Translations under genes and position numbers: made by a program | Shown here: in pieces, positions 15,575 through 23,028 of the stretch | Layout of the letters: each line of letters opens with the position of its first letter | Position numbering within the stretch: the stretch's first letter is position 1 | The notes under the pieces: generated by a model | The model's database searches: none | The model's input: the letters and a program-made list of their open reading frames with translations, nothing else | Told to the model about the DNA's origin: nothing | Source of the DNA: Chloracidobacterium sp. UBA6041 | GTDB lineage: Bacteria > Acidobacteriota > Blastocatellia > Pyrinomonadales > Pyrinomonadaceae | Direction: 5' to 3' | DNA length: 30,623 bases | Assembly (NCBI GenBank): GCA_002427845.1 | Contig: DIYZ01000026.1 | Location: 2,516 to 33,138, forward strand

Positions 15575-16558
15575 ATGGCTGTCGTAACCATGCGCGAGGC
15601 GCTCAATCAAGCTTTACGCGAAGAGATGCTGCGCGATGAAAATGTTTTTTTGATGGGCGAAGAGGTCGCGGCTTATCAAGGCGCGTACAAGGTTACAAAA
15701 GGATTGCTCGAGGAGCTTGGCGGGAAGCGCGTCATCGATACTCCTATAACAGAACTGGCTTTTGCGGGGCTTGGTGTAGGGGCGGCAATGGTCGGTTTGC
15801 GGCCGATCGTGGAGTTTATGACCTTCAATTTTTCGATTCTCGCTACTGACCAAATCATCAACTCCGCCGCCAAAATGTTGTACATGTCCGGCGGCCAATT
15901 CAAGATTCCCATCGTCTTTCGCGGTCCTGGCGGCTCGGCCTTCCAGGTGTCTTCGCAACATTCGCAAGCCCTTGAATCCTGGTTTGCATACTTCCCCGGG
16001 CTGAAAGTTGTGATGCCTTCGACGCCCGCTGACGCCAAGGGACTACTGAAGTCAGCTATCCGCGACGACGATCCGGTGATCTTTATTGAGCAGGAGCGAA
16101 TGTATGGAAACAAGGGCGAAGTTCCTGACGATGCGGACTTCATTGTGCCGCTCGGAGTTGCGGACATAAAACGGGAGGGCACCGACGCTACCATCGTGGC
16201 CCGCTCGCTGATGGTGCCCGTGGCGTTGAAGGCAGCCGAAGTATTGGAGAAAGAGGGCGTCTCTTGTGAGGTAATCGATCCACGAACGATCCGGCCACTG
16301 GATATTGGCACAATCGTCGACTCAGTAAAGAAAACGAATCGCGTCGTAGTGGCCGAGGAGTCGCATCCATTTTGTGGTGTGGCAGCGGAGATCAGTTCTG
16401 AGATCATGGAGCGGGCCTTCGACTATCTTGATGCTCCCGTTAAGCGTGTCTCCGGCGCGGACGTGCCGATGCCTTACGCTAAGAATCTCGAAGACCTGGC
16501 TATTCCTAATGTAGACCAGATCGTCGCTGCGGTTCGCCAGGTCGCCTATCTCGACTAG
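15575..16558 (+). CDS. pdhB: Pyruvate dehydrogenase E1 component, beta subunit
   Basis: Partner of the alpha subunit, 327 residues (usual length). It begins MAVVTMREALNQALREEMLR, followed by NVFLMGEEVAAYQGAYKVTKGL with the GEEV/YQGAYKVTKGL family motif. Further conserved blocks are RVIDTPITELAFAGLGVGAA, the EFMTFNFSILATDQIINSAA helix, PIVFRGPGGSAFQVSSQHSQ and the C-terminal transketolase domain with VIDPRTIRPLD and ESHPFCGVAAEI. The ATG follows the alpha stop codon by 60 nt. The TAG stop is immediately followed by the period-7 array. All key regions look intact. Confidence 0.94.
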   Translation: MAVVTMREALNQALREEMLRDENVFLMGEEVAAYQGAYKVTKGLLEELGGKRVIDTPITELAFAGLGVGAAMVGLRPIVEFMTFNFSILATDQIINSAAKMLYMSGGQFKIPIVFRGPGGSAFQVSSQHSQALESWFAYFPGLKVVMPSTPADAKGLLKSAIRDDDPVIFIEQERMYGNKGEVPDDADFIVPLGVADIKREGTDATIVARSLMVPVALKAAEVLEKEGVSCEVIDPRTIRPLDIGTIVDSVKKTNRVVVAEESHPFCGVAAEISSEIMERAFDYLDAPVKRVSGADVPMPYAKNLEDLAIPNVDQIVAAVRQVAYLD

Positions 16559-16563
16559 TAAAA

Positions 16564-16687
16564 TCGTGAATCGTAAATCGTGAATAGTGAATACAAGCCT
16601 ACTAGAATTCACATAACGTCGAGATTTGGGTTTTGCAATTCATATCAAGTGCGTTCCTATTTACGATTCACGATTTACTATCTACGA
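16564..16687 (+). repeat. Inverted period-7 arrays between pdhB and the E2 gene
   Basis: The left array 16564-16593 consists of four TCGTGAA/TCGTAAA/TAGTGAA units, 8 nt after the last base of the TAG. The right array 16658-16687 consists of TTTACGA/TTCACGA/TTTACTA/TCTACGA units. The 30-nt arms match as inverted repeats at about 25 of 30 positions. Confidence 0.85.
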
Positions 16688-16774
16688 GGACTAAACGATT
16701 CACATAACGTCGAAATTCGGGTTTTGCAACTCATACCAAAGAGCGTTCCTATTTACGATCCAGAGGACTAAATG
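16608..16774 (+). repeat. Tandem duplication of the E2 gene leader
   Basis: A block starting TTCACATAACGTCGA occurs at 16608 and again at 16699 (offset 91). Similarity continues through GGGTTTTGCAA, GCGTTCC, TATTTACGAT and the ribosome site GAGGACTAAA. The second copy lacks 14 bases, two 7-base units, in the array. The start codon is ATG in copy 2 and ACG at the same place in copy 1 (16695-16697). Confidence 0.85.
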
Positions 16775-18121
16775 GCAACACAGGTAATCATGCCCAAGCT
16801 CTCTCCAACCATGGAAGAGGGCCAACTCACTCGCTGGCTCAAGAAAGAGGGAGACAAGGTGTCGATGGGTGAACCGCTCGCCGAGATTGATACCGACAAA
16901 GCCACGATGGAAATGCAGGCCCTGGGCAACGGCGTACTGCGCAAAATTTTGATTCAGGAAGGCGAATCGGCTCCGCTGGGCCAGTTAATAGCGATCATTG
17001 GTGAACCCGAAGAAGATATTTCAGCGCTAACAAGCCAAGCCGCGCCAAAGCAGCCGGCAAAATCTCCTGTTCCCACGCCAGATCCCGCGGCCGCAAAAGA
17101 ACCCAGCCAGCCTGAAGCCTCGCCAGGCGGCGCCGCTGGTTTCGGCGTTCGTGAGGCTGCAGCAGGAAACGGCCAACAGGATTCCAGACAGATAGATACT
17201 GCGCCGGGTGGTCGTCTGATTGTTTCCCCGCTGGCCGCACGCATGGCAGCCGAATCCGGAATCGACCTGCGGTCGGTTAACGGCAGCGGCCCCGGTGGCA
17301 GAATTATCAAGCGCGACGTTGAAGCACTGATTAGTCAGGGCAAGAGCGCGAGTGCCGCTTCTGCCGCACAGGCCCCGCAGCGACACTTGCGTGCGGTTGA
17401 GAGCGGGCCGTTTCAGAAATCCGCGACTGCCGAGGCCTCCGCTTACCGCGATGTGCCGGCTAGCGAGATGCGCCGCACGATCGCCAAGCGCCTCGTTACT
17501 TCGCTGGGGCCCGTTCCACATTTCTTTTTGACTACTGAAATCGAGATGGACAGAGCGGCGGAGATGCGTAGCGGCATTAACGCACTCGACCCTGAACTGA
17601 AGATCAGCGTTAACGACGTCATCATCAAGGTGGCGGCAGCCGCACTCATGCAGCATCCACAGGTCAACGCTTCATTTCAGGACAAGATGGTTAGATATTA
17701 CGAACATGCCGACATAGGTGTCGCCGTCGCTATCGATGACGGACTGATCACTCCCATCGTCCGTTCCGCGGATCAAAAACCCCTCAGTGAAATCGCGGCT
17801 GAAGTTCGGGACCTCGCGGCGCGCGCTCGTAACCGGAAACTGCGTCCCGAAGAATTCCTGGGGGCGACTTTCTCCATCAGCAATCTCGGCATGTTTGGCA
17901 TTGACGAATTCACCGCCGTTATTAATCCGCCGGAGGGCGCCATTCTGGCCGTGGGGGCGATGTCGCCAAAACCGGTAGTGCGAAATAACGAAGTGGTTGT
18001 GCGTCAGATGATGCGCGTCACCATGTCATGTGATCATCGCGTGATAGACGGGGCAACCGGTGCGAAGTTTTTGCAGACGTTTAAGAAAATTCTCGAGAAC
18101 CCCCTCTTTCTGGTCGTTTGA
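16772..18121 (+). CDS. pdhC: Pyruvate dehydrogenase E2, dihydrolipoyl acetyltransferase
   Basis: Core subunit of the complex (449 residues): accepts the acetyl group from E1 on a lipoyl arm and transfers it to CoA. One lipoyl domain (residues 1-80) carries the lipoylation site K43 in EIDTDKATMEMQ. A Pro/Ala-rich linker (about 92-145) leads to the peripheral subunit-binding domain (about 150-187, SPLAARMAAESGIDL with GSGPGGRI), then a second linker and the acyltransferase domain with the active-site motif SCDHRVIDG (H422, D426). The start is set by GAGG 8 nt upstream of ATG. A strong terminator follows. Genes for E3 and lipoate synthesis are not in the window. Confidence 0.94.
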   Translation: MATQVIMPKLSPTMEEGQLTRWLKKEGDKVSMGEPLAEIDTDKATMEMQALGNGVLRKILIQEGESAPLGQLIAIIGEPEEDISALTSQAAPKQPAKSPVPTPDPAAAKEPSQPEASPGGAAGFGVREAAAGNGQQDSRQIDTAPGGRLIVSPLAARMAAESGIDLRSVNGSGPGGRIIKRDVEALISQGKSASAASAAQAPQRHLRAVESGPFQKSATAEASAYRDVPASEMRRTIAKRLVTSLGPVPHFFLTTEIEMDRAAEMRSGINALDPELKISVNDVIIKVAAAALMQHPQVNASFQDKMVRYYEHADIGVAVAIDDGLITPIVRSADQKPLSEIAAEVRDLAARARNRKLRPEEFLGATFSISNLGMFGIDEFTAVINPPEGAILAVGAMSPKPVVRNNEVVVRQMMRVTMSCDHRVIDGATGAKFLQTFKKILENPLFLVV

Positions 18122-18154
18122 TTCTGCACAGGTTATTTGGTTATTTGCCTTAAC

Positions 18155-18185
18155 AAAAGGATCGGGAACGCCCCCGATCCTTTTT
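18155..18185 (+). terminator. Rho-independent terminator of the pyruvate dehydrogenase cluster
   Basis: A perfect 12-bp stem, AAAAGGATCGGG (18155-18166) with CCCGATCCTTTT (18173-18184), 6-nt loop, closing in a T-run. It lies 33 nt after the E2 stop. The A/T ends also allow function on the opposite strand. Confidence 0.88.
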
Positions 18186-18207
18186 GTGTGACCTCAAATC
18201 AAAAAAC

Positions 18208-18232
18208 GTTTAGAAGCGGGACTTGTCCCGCT
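18208..18232. repeat. REP-like palindrome, copy 1
   Basis: GTTTAGA followed by AGCGGGACTTGTCCCGCT, a perfect 8-bp dyad with a TT centre. The same element with compensatory changes occurs at 26089-26114. Confidence 0.7.
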
Positions 18233-18259
18233 GACCCGACGGCGGACGCATGGCGCGCG

Positions 18260-18571
18260 CACGGTTTGGGAACTGTTCCGTTGAAAACATGGCTGTGGGT
18301 TATTTACATTATTCTCGTGCCCACGGTCGGCGCCTATTACATCAACGCGTGGGCGCTCATGCGTGTGCCGCCGAGCGTCGTGGCCGTCTACATCTACCTC
18401 CAGCCGCTGCTGGCCTTCGGACTTGCCCCTGCCCTGCTTGGAGAAAGTTGGAACTCCAGAACAATGGTAGCCTGCGCCCTGATTTTTGCCGGCGTAGCAA
18501 TAGTAACGATTCGCGGTCGAAGCCGGACAGTTGAGGAAGTTTCAGAACATCCAGACGCGTTGGCTCATTAA
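18260..18571 (+). pseudogene. C-terminal remnant of an EamA/DMT-family transporter
   Basis: The readable frame contains only the last ~85 residues of an EamA-type drug/metabolite transporter: LKTWLWVIYIILVPTVGAYY, then WALMRVPPSVVAVYIYLQPLL, ALLGESW and ACALIFAGVAIVTIRGR. These correspond to the final three or four helices of the second EamA repeat; intact members have ten helices and about 300 residues. Nothing upstream in any frame supplies the missing part: it is replaced by the E2 terminator and a REP-like palindrome. The frame can be read back to an ATG at 18137, but that would translate through the terminator, so I treat it as decayed. A functional small membrane protein is less likely. 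Confidence 0.7.
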
Positions 18572-18594
18572 CGTAAACGTTTCGGGTTTCTTAA

Positions 18595-20421
18595 TCAGTG
18601 AAGCTGTTTCACTGGAACACCGAGCGACGTGATGATGCGGCCCACCTGGTAGAGATTCATCTGCCGGTCCCAGTATGGCGAGCGCCGGTAAAAGAATTGC
18701 AGGCGTTCTCTCGGGCTCGCCGCAAACTTCCGGTCGCTGGCCAGCTTCTTTTCATATTCTTCGCGCAGACGCGGATCACTCGCTAACATCTCCCGCGCAA
18801 GCTTTTCCAAAACATAGTTCTCGCCATACTCTTTTTGTTCGAACGTGGCATTGAAAAATCCCCAGTGCACGAGGGAGTCTGGCGCTTGCGGCTCAAGCAG
18901 ATTAATCGCAAGTCGTCCCAATTGCTGGGCCAGCGGAACAACAATGGACCCCGCAGGATATGTGCGACGCTCATGAACCGGTTCAACCTTGAATGAAGGC
19001 ATCAATCTACCTTCAAACGGACCGCTAGCCCACTTAACATCAACAAAGCGATAACTCTCAACTTCGAGCGTAGCCGCCTCCCGTGTGGTCAGCAACGTAA
19101 GGCCGTCCGATCTGAGCACTGCAATTACTTCGTGCCACTGCGGCGGGACGATGTAGTAAAGCGGCGGCGCCACAGCGGCCGTAACGCGAAAATCGTTGTA
19201 CATCGGCACGGTTAGATCAAGCGGCTTCGTACCGAACACCACGCGCGGCGCCCCCGAAATGTCGCTCATCTCCGTGTGATACTCGACGGCTCGCAGCTTG
19301 TAAGGAGTCGCTTTCTCGGTCAGCTCATAATCAAGCGGAAAGCGGCGAGCGGGGTCATAGGTGCGGCCGTCTGCCAGAGTCTTTTCATCGGCTTCGCGCA
19401 CTGCGGCCAGCAGGCTTTGGGGATCGCGATTGACCTCTTCCAAAGCGAAGCGCAAAAAATCGTAAGTGCCGATGACGCGCGGTCGATAGGGTTTCAACAT
19501 GTGCGTCTCGATCAGAATTCCCGGCCGGTTTCTGAGCGGCGTATACCCAGTGGAGAATCGCGGGCTGCCATTGAAGTCTCGAATGCCTTTGGTCAGGTCG
19601 CGGTTATCGATGAACTCCAAATACCATGAGACAACATTTCCCGCGGCCTCAGTGGCTGCGGCTACACGCTCGTCGAACACTCTCTTCTCCCAGGTGAGCA
19701 CGCTCGGCGCAACGCCCTCATGATGTTCATGCTGAAACGTAATGTTGTATTGATAGTCAGCGCCATCGGTGACGTGGCAATCAATGAAGAGATCTGGCTT
19801 CCAATGGTTCCAAAGCGTTAGCCACGCCCGTGTTTCCGGGGTGTCGGCTTTCATGTAATCGCGATTGAGGTTTTGGTAGCTACTTGTGGTTCGCCAGCCC
19901 ATCTCCGCGGGGCCATTCTGATTAATGCGATTATAGGGGCTGACTCGCTCGTGGCCATCTGTGTTGTAGATGGGAATGAAGAGCACGACCACGTGTTTAA
20001 GCAAACCGGGTCGGCTCTTGGTAATGGCAATGTCCCGCAACAACGCGAGTCCCGCATCCTTGCCGTCAGGCTCGCCGGCGTGAATGCACGCCTGGATCAG
20101 AACTACGGCTTTACCAGCGCGTCTGGCGGCTTCAGGTGTAAACGTTTCGCCTTCCGCGGCAATCAGCAACGGAAGGTCCCGTCCCTCGCCGCTCTTGCCA
20201 AAGGTCTGGAACTTTATTAAAGGCGACGCCTGGTCCAGCCGCCTGGCATATGCAATCGTTGCGTCGTATCGTGGCGTCTCGCGGTAATCTGTTTTCTCGG
20301 CGTCGGTAAGCCACTCGGACGGCACTGGCGGAGTTTGATTCTGTGACATCGTATTGACGTGGAAAACTAATAAGAGTGCGATCGATAAGGAGAGTGCTCG
20401 AAAACACTCGACTCGCGACAT
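18595..20421 (-). CDS. Secreted M14-family zinc carboxypeptidase
   Basis: Exported metallopeptidase of 608 residues from the chosen start. ATG 20421 begins a signal peptide (ALSLSIALLLVFHV); a GTG at 20469 would add 16 residues before it. Zinc ligands follow the M14 pattern: H114-x-x-E117 in IHAGEPDGKD and H216 in IDCHVTDG. The substrate-binding NLNRDY motif and a likely catalytic glutamate in GILIETHML are present. The catalytic domain covers about 45-330; the C-terminal ~270 residues are an unassigned region. Length and layout fit the large secreted M14 peptidases of Bacteroidota and Acidobacteriota rather than small pancreatic-type enzymes. Substrate is unknown. No strong ribosome site is visible. 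Confidence 0.88.
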   Translation of the reverse strand: MSRVECFRALSLSIALLLVFHVNTMSQNQTPPVPSEWLTDAEKTDYRETPRYDATIAYARRLDQASPLIKFQTFGKSGEGRDLPLLIAAEGETFTPEAARRAGKAVVLIQACIHAGEPDGKDAGLALLRDIAITKSRPGLLKHVVVLFIPIYNTDGHERVSPYNRINQNGPAEMGWRTTSSYQNLNRDYMKADTPETRAWLTLWNHWKPDLFIDCHVTDGADYQYNITFQHEHHEGVAPSVLTWEKRVFDERVAAATEAAGNVVSWYLEFIDNRDLTKGIRDFNGSPRFSTGYTPLRNRPGILIETHMLKPYRPRVIGTYDFLRFALEEVNRDPQSLLAAVREADEKTLADGRTYDPARRFPLDYELTEKATPYKLRAVEYHTEMSDISGAPRVVFGTKPLDLTVPMYNDFRVTAAVAPPLYYIVPPQWHEVIAVLRSDGLTLLTTREAATLEVESYRFVDVKWASGPFEGRLMPSFKVEPVHERRTYPAGSIVVPLAQQLGRLAINLLEPQAPDSLVHWGFFNATFEQKEYGENYVLEKLAREMLASDPRLREEYEKKLASDRKFAASPRERLQFFYRRSPYWDRQMNLYQVGRIITSLGVPVKQLH

Positions 20422-20501
20422 TAGTTTCTTGCGCACGCTTCGTCCAGGAAGTCGGTGGATGATCTGCACATCGTTCTCGATCTACGGTTTGATCAGCGAC
20501 A

Positions 20502-20669
20502 TCAGGATAGTTCCTTCTGGCATGAACGACAATGCGCGCGTCGCTTCGCATTGAGCGTGCCGCAGGCGGCACAACGAATGTACATAGCGCGGGCAAACCA
20601 GGCTGTGATGATCGCACTTAACCCGAGCACTCCAACCAACACAGCCAGGTTTAGTAGCAAATTCTTCAA
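20502..20669 (-). CDS. Small membrane-anchored zinc-ribbon protein (55 aa, TTG start)
   Basis: A frame starting at TTG 20669 whose first two bases overlap the TGA stop of the preceding gene (TTGA overlap), with AGGGGA about 9 nt upstream inside that gene. The 55-residue product has one N-terminal helix (LLLNLAVLVGVLGLSAIITA) and a cytoplasmic-type zinc ribbon, C33-x2-C36-x10-C47-x2-C50 in CAACGTLNAKRRAHCRSC. The overlap, ribosome site and paired cysteines together make it a real gene in my view. It has no ATG start. I do not recognise a named family; such proteins are often sensors or assembly factors, but function is unknown. Translationally coupled to the YflT-type stress protein. Confidence 0.7.
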   Translation of the reverse strand: MKNLLLNLAVLVGVLGLSAIITAWFARAMYIRCAACGTLNAKRRAHCRSCQKELS

Positions 20670-21433
20670 GTATTATATTTCCCCTGCAGACTCTTGCGGT
20701 AATTCTTCCCTCTCTCGTAACCGCGGCGAAATGCCTCGTCAGATTCACCCGGGGAATGCTCCTCAGCGGTTGAACCCGTGCCAGATTTTCTCGGCGTTTT
20801 CAGAGCAGCCTCGAAGCCGCGCCGATAGTTTGCCTCGTCGTCTGGAAAGCTTCGGCCGGTGACTTCATAATCTGCCGCTTCGGCGTCACGCAGTGCCAGC
20901 CACCAATTCTCTCGAGCTGCATCAATGCTTTCAGCCCCCGCGCTCTTGAGCGTCCGCCGCGCCGCCTCGGCCAATTCGTCGGTTTCGGCAAAAGCAATTA
21001 CTACCGAGCGACCTTTCCTGAGGGCATCTTCATAAAGATACAACTCGTCATGCGGGAGTCCTTGGACAAGTGACTCCTCCAGCGCTTTCCCGGCAGCCAT
21101 TCCCGTTGCCGTTCCACCGGCGCCCAAAATAGCGGCGCCCAAAATTCCGCCAGCGATAACGGGACCGACGCCCGGCACTAACAGGCTGGCCGCCGCCGCT
21201 CCCAACGAAGCTCCACCGGCGACACCAATCGCACCGCCCACTGTTCCTCCCAGCGCCTGGCCCATACCCGGCTGTTCGGCGTCAGCAGTGGGCACCGCCT
21301 GCTCGACACGTTCGTCGTCCATGCCCGGCGTCAGTAATGCCAGCCGGTCCTTTGGAATACCTTGTGATTGAAGTTGCTGCACCCCTTTTTCGGCATCCGC
21401 GCGTGATTGAAAAACTCCGGCTACTGATTCCAT
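20666..21433 (-). CDS. YflT/GSP17M-type general stress protein with glycine zipper
   Basis: Protein of 255 residues. The N-terminal VAGVFQSRADAEKGVQQLQS, followed by IPKDRLALLTPG, matches the general-stress-protein 17M (YflT) type domain that binds no known ligand. Residues about 55-120 are a Gly/Ala-rich glycine-zipper segment (QALGGTVGGAIGVAGGASLG and repeats), probably membrane-inserting. A second ferredoxin-like half (RSVVIAFAETDELAEAARRT) follows. The C-terminus holds two similar motifs, DDEANYRRGFEAA and SDEAFRRGYERG. AAAGGAGG lies 9-10 nt before the ATG, the strongest ribosome site in the window. Related proteins in soil bacteria are induced by stress; that role is inferred. Confidence 0.8.
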   Translation of the reverse strand: MESVAGVFQSRADAEKGVQQLQSQGIPKDRLALLTPGMDDERVEQAVPTADAEQPGMGQALGGTVGGAIGVAGGASLGAAAASLLVPGVGPVIAGGILGAAILGAGGTATGMAAGKALEESLVQGLPHDELYLYEDALRKGRSVVIAFAETDELAEAARRTLKSAGAESIDAARENWWLALRDAEAADYEVTGRSFPDDEANYRRGFEAALKTPRKSGTGSTAEEHSPGESDEAFRRGYERGKNYRKSLQGKYNT

Positions 21434-21588
21434 GATCGCTGCCCTCCTTTAAGTTTTGTTTACCTTTTTAAACCTTCATTAGTCTCTCAGCAAGCACATC
21501 GTCTGGGCGACACAGATCGTTGAGGAAGTTAGTATAGCTATGTTAGAGTCGCACCACGATTCGATCGGGAAAGGGCCGGAATAAAAGC

Positions 21589-21963
21589 GTGTACGACATT
21601 GTAGAAAAGCATTGGCCAATGTCAGTTGGTGACGGGAAAGCTACTCGGAAAAAGAAGCCGCGCATCCTTGCGATCACCACGGATTGTTGTACCGGCTGTG
21701 CTGGTTCGCCGGCTTGCATCGAGTACTGCCCTATCGAGGCCTGCATGTTTTGGATACCGGACGAAGATCATCCGCCATTCGGACGTATCGAAGTTGATCC
21801 ATATCTCTGCATTGGCTGCCAGAAGTGTATCAGCAAAGGTCCCGACGGCGCCTTTCTCGACGGTTGTCCCTGGGACGCAATCGAGATGGTGCCGACCGAC
21901 GACTGGGAAGCTGTGCACGGCATTGCCCTTCCGGACGCTCCGCCACCGCCCCCCGCTGCGTAG
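21589..21963 (+). CDS. Dicluster-type ferredoxin with widened cysteine spacing
   Basis: A 124-residue small electron carrier. Two CP-ending cysteine groups are present: C34-x2-C37-x5-C43-x3-C47-P and C74-x2-C77-x2-C80-x12-C93-P, with extra C33 and C52. These resemble the 2[4Fe-4S] or [3Fe-4S][4Fe-4S] ferredoxins but have insertions inside both motifs (AGSPA and ISKGPDGAFLDG). A Lys/Arg-rich stretch (20-24) lies near the N-terminus and the end is proline-rich. GTG 21589 gives the longest form; ATG 21619 is an alternative. It stands alone, divergent from the stress protein; no partner enzyme is adjacent. Confidence 0.8.
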   Translation: MYDIVEKHWPMSVGDGKATRKKKPRILAITTDCCTGCAGSPACIEYCPIEACMFWIPDEDHPPFGRIEVDPYLCIGCQKCISKGPDGAFLDGCPWDAIEMVPTDDWEAVHGIALPDAPPPPPAA

Positions 21964-21994
21964 GAGAACTCATCTACAATTTTTTGTGTTACCG

Positions 21995-22051
21995 AACCCA
22001 GTAGCGACCGGGTTTTCGCAACAGTAGCCGGATCCGCTCGCTACGGCTTAC
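21995..22051. repeat. Composite palindromic (REP-like) region
   Basis: AACCC (21995-21999) pairs with GGGTT (22010-22014) around GTAGCGACC; GTAGCCG (22024-22030) pairs with CGGCTTAC (22044-22051) with one bulge. The two hairpins share a GTAGC/GCTAC core. It lies between the converging ferredoxin and HEAT-protein genes and may act as a bidirectional terminator, though T-runs are poor. Confidence 0.5.
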
Positions 22052-22091
22052 GGGGTTCTGGAATGTCTGTTTGCGTTGAATTACCGGCGAA

Positions 22092-22949
22092 CTATTGAGC
22101 CCGGCTCCGTATCGCTTTGGCTGTCAAAGCGGCTTGTTGTTTTATGCGGTCGCTCACCGGCTCCGCTCCATTCGCGTAACGCTCAATGAGGGGAAGGTCC
22201 TCCTTCGTTCCGATTACCGAAAGCCCGCGCAGTGATTCCCAGATACTTTGCTCATCTGACTTGAGGGTCAACAAGTGCTCGCCCTGGGAAACAGCGGCAC
22301 CATTTGAAACTAAGACGCGGTCTACAGTTCCTGTCAGCGGAGAACGCACCGTGGCAACTTCACTGCCTGGTTCCTGGATGCGCGCAAGCACAGCCCCTCT
22401 ACTTACGTAAGCGCCACTCGAAACGCTACTAACAATTGTCCCGCCAACAGGTGTATCGATCATGAAAGGTTGCAGGATGCCGATAAGCTCCGCGCGGCCG
22501 CTCGCGTCGTTAAACCTCACAAGGGCCAGCACAGCGTTACGCCGGACGATCGGTTCTGGATCTGAAACCAACTTTCGGAGCGCATTGTGAAACTCTTCGG
22601 AACTATTGTCGGCGCCCATTAGCCACGCAACAGTTAACCGGAATTCTGTCTCCGGGTTTGAGCTGAGCGCAACGATCTGCGGGTACCATTGCTTCGTGGT
22701 CTTGTCGCTACGCTCGATGCGTTGCTGAATTTGCAGCAGCGCGTGCTGCACGTGGCGCGGATGTTTCTCGTCGACGAGATACTGTGTGATTTCGGCATCA
22801 GACAAATCACGACCAAACCACGTGAAGTACCAGGTCAAGAAAGAAGCGACCACAAAGAGGATGGCGAGGATCAGAATTGGTCCCGACGCGCGCACGCGCT
22901 TCACCGGGGCGGGCGCCACGTTTACGCCGGGATGGTTTCCGTTGTCCAT
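22092..22949 (-). CDS. Membrane-anchored HEAT-repeat plus barrel-sandwich (lipoyl-like) protein
   Basis: A 285-residue protein of unknown role. One transmembrane helix near the start (GPILILAILFVVASFLTWYF, about 23-42). Residues ~55-160 look like helical HEAT-type repeats (e.g. RKLVSDPEPIVRRNAVLAL). Residues ~165-230 look like a barrel-sandwich hybrid as in lipoyl/biotinyl or HlyD-type adaptor domains: IVSSVSSGAYVSRGAVLARI and SPLTGTVDRVLVSNGAAVSQ. The lysine that would be modified in lipoyl or biotinyl domains is not in place, so it is probably structural. A final helical segment (SIWESLRGLSVIG...) follows. It is the last gene of the oxidase-side string, which hints at an oxidase or envelope role. 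Fold assignment is by eye and only moderately sure. Confidence 0.6.
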   Translation of the reverse strand: MDNGNHPGVNVAPAPVKRVRASGPILILAILFVVASFLTWYFTWFGRDLSDAEITQYLVDEKHPRHVQHALLQIQQRIERSDKTTKQWYPQIVALSSNPETEFRLTVAWLMGADNSSEEFHNALRKLVSDPEPIVRRNAVLALVRFNDASGRAELIGILQPFMIDTPVGGTIVSSVSSGAYVSRGAVLARIQEPGSEVATVRSPLTGTVDRVLVSNGAAVSQGEHLLTLKSDEQSIWESLRGLSVIGTKEDLPLIERYANGAEPVSDRIKQQAALTAKAIRSRAQ

Positions 22950-23028
22950 ATCCTATTGCGATGAAACCTTGTTCGCAGAACCGAACTGCGCGTCCATCAC
23001 GTGCGCACAGACCAGCATTCCTACTGGA

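Noticed and set aside
15676..16407. Long minus-strand open frame opposite pdhB
   Set aside because: It is a shadow of a strongly conserved gene; product has no family character.
18137..18259. N-terminal extension of the EamA fragment
   Set aside because: The reading frame would run through the terminator and REP palindrome; residues there match no transporter helix.
20455..20862. Plus-strand open frame across the zinc-ribbon and stress-protein genes
   Set aside because: It runs antisense to two better-supported coupled genes and shows no domain.
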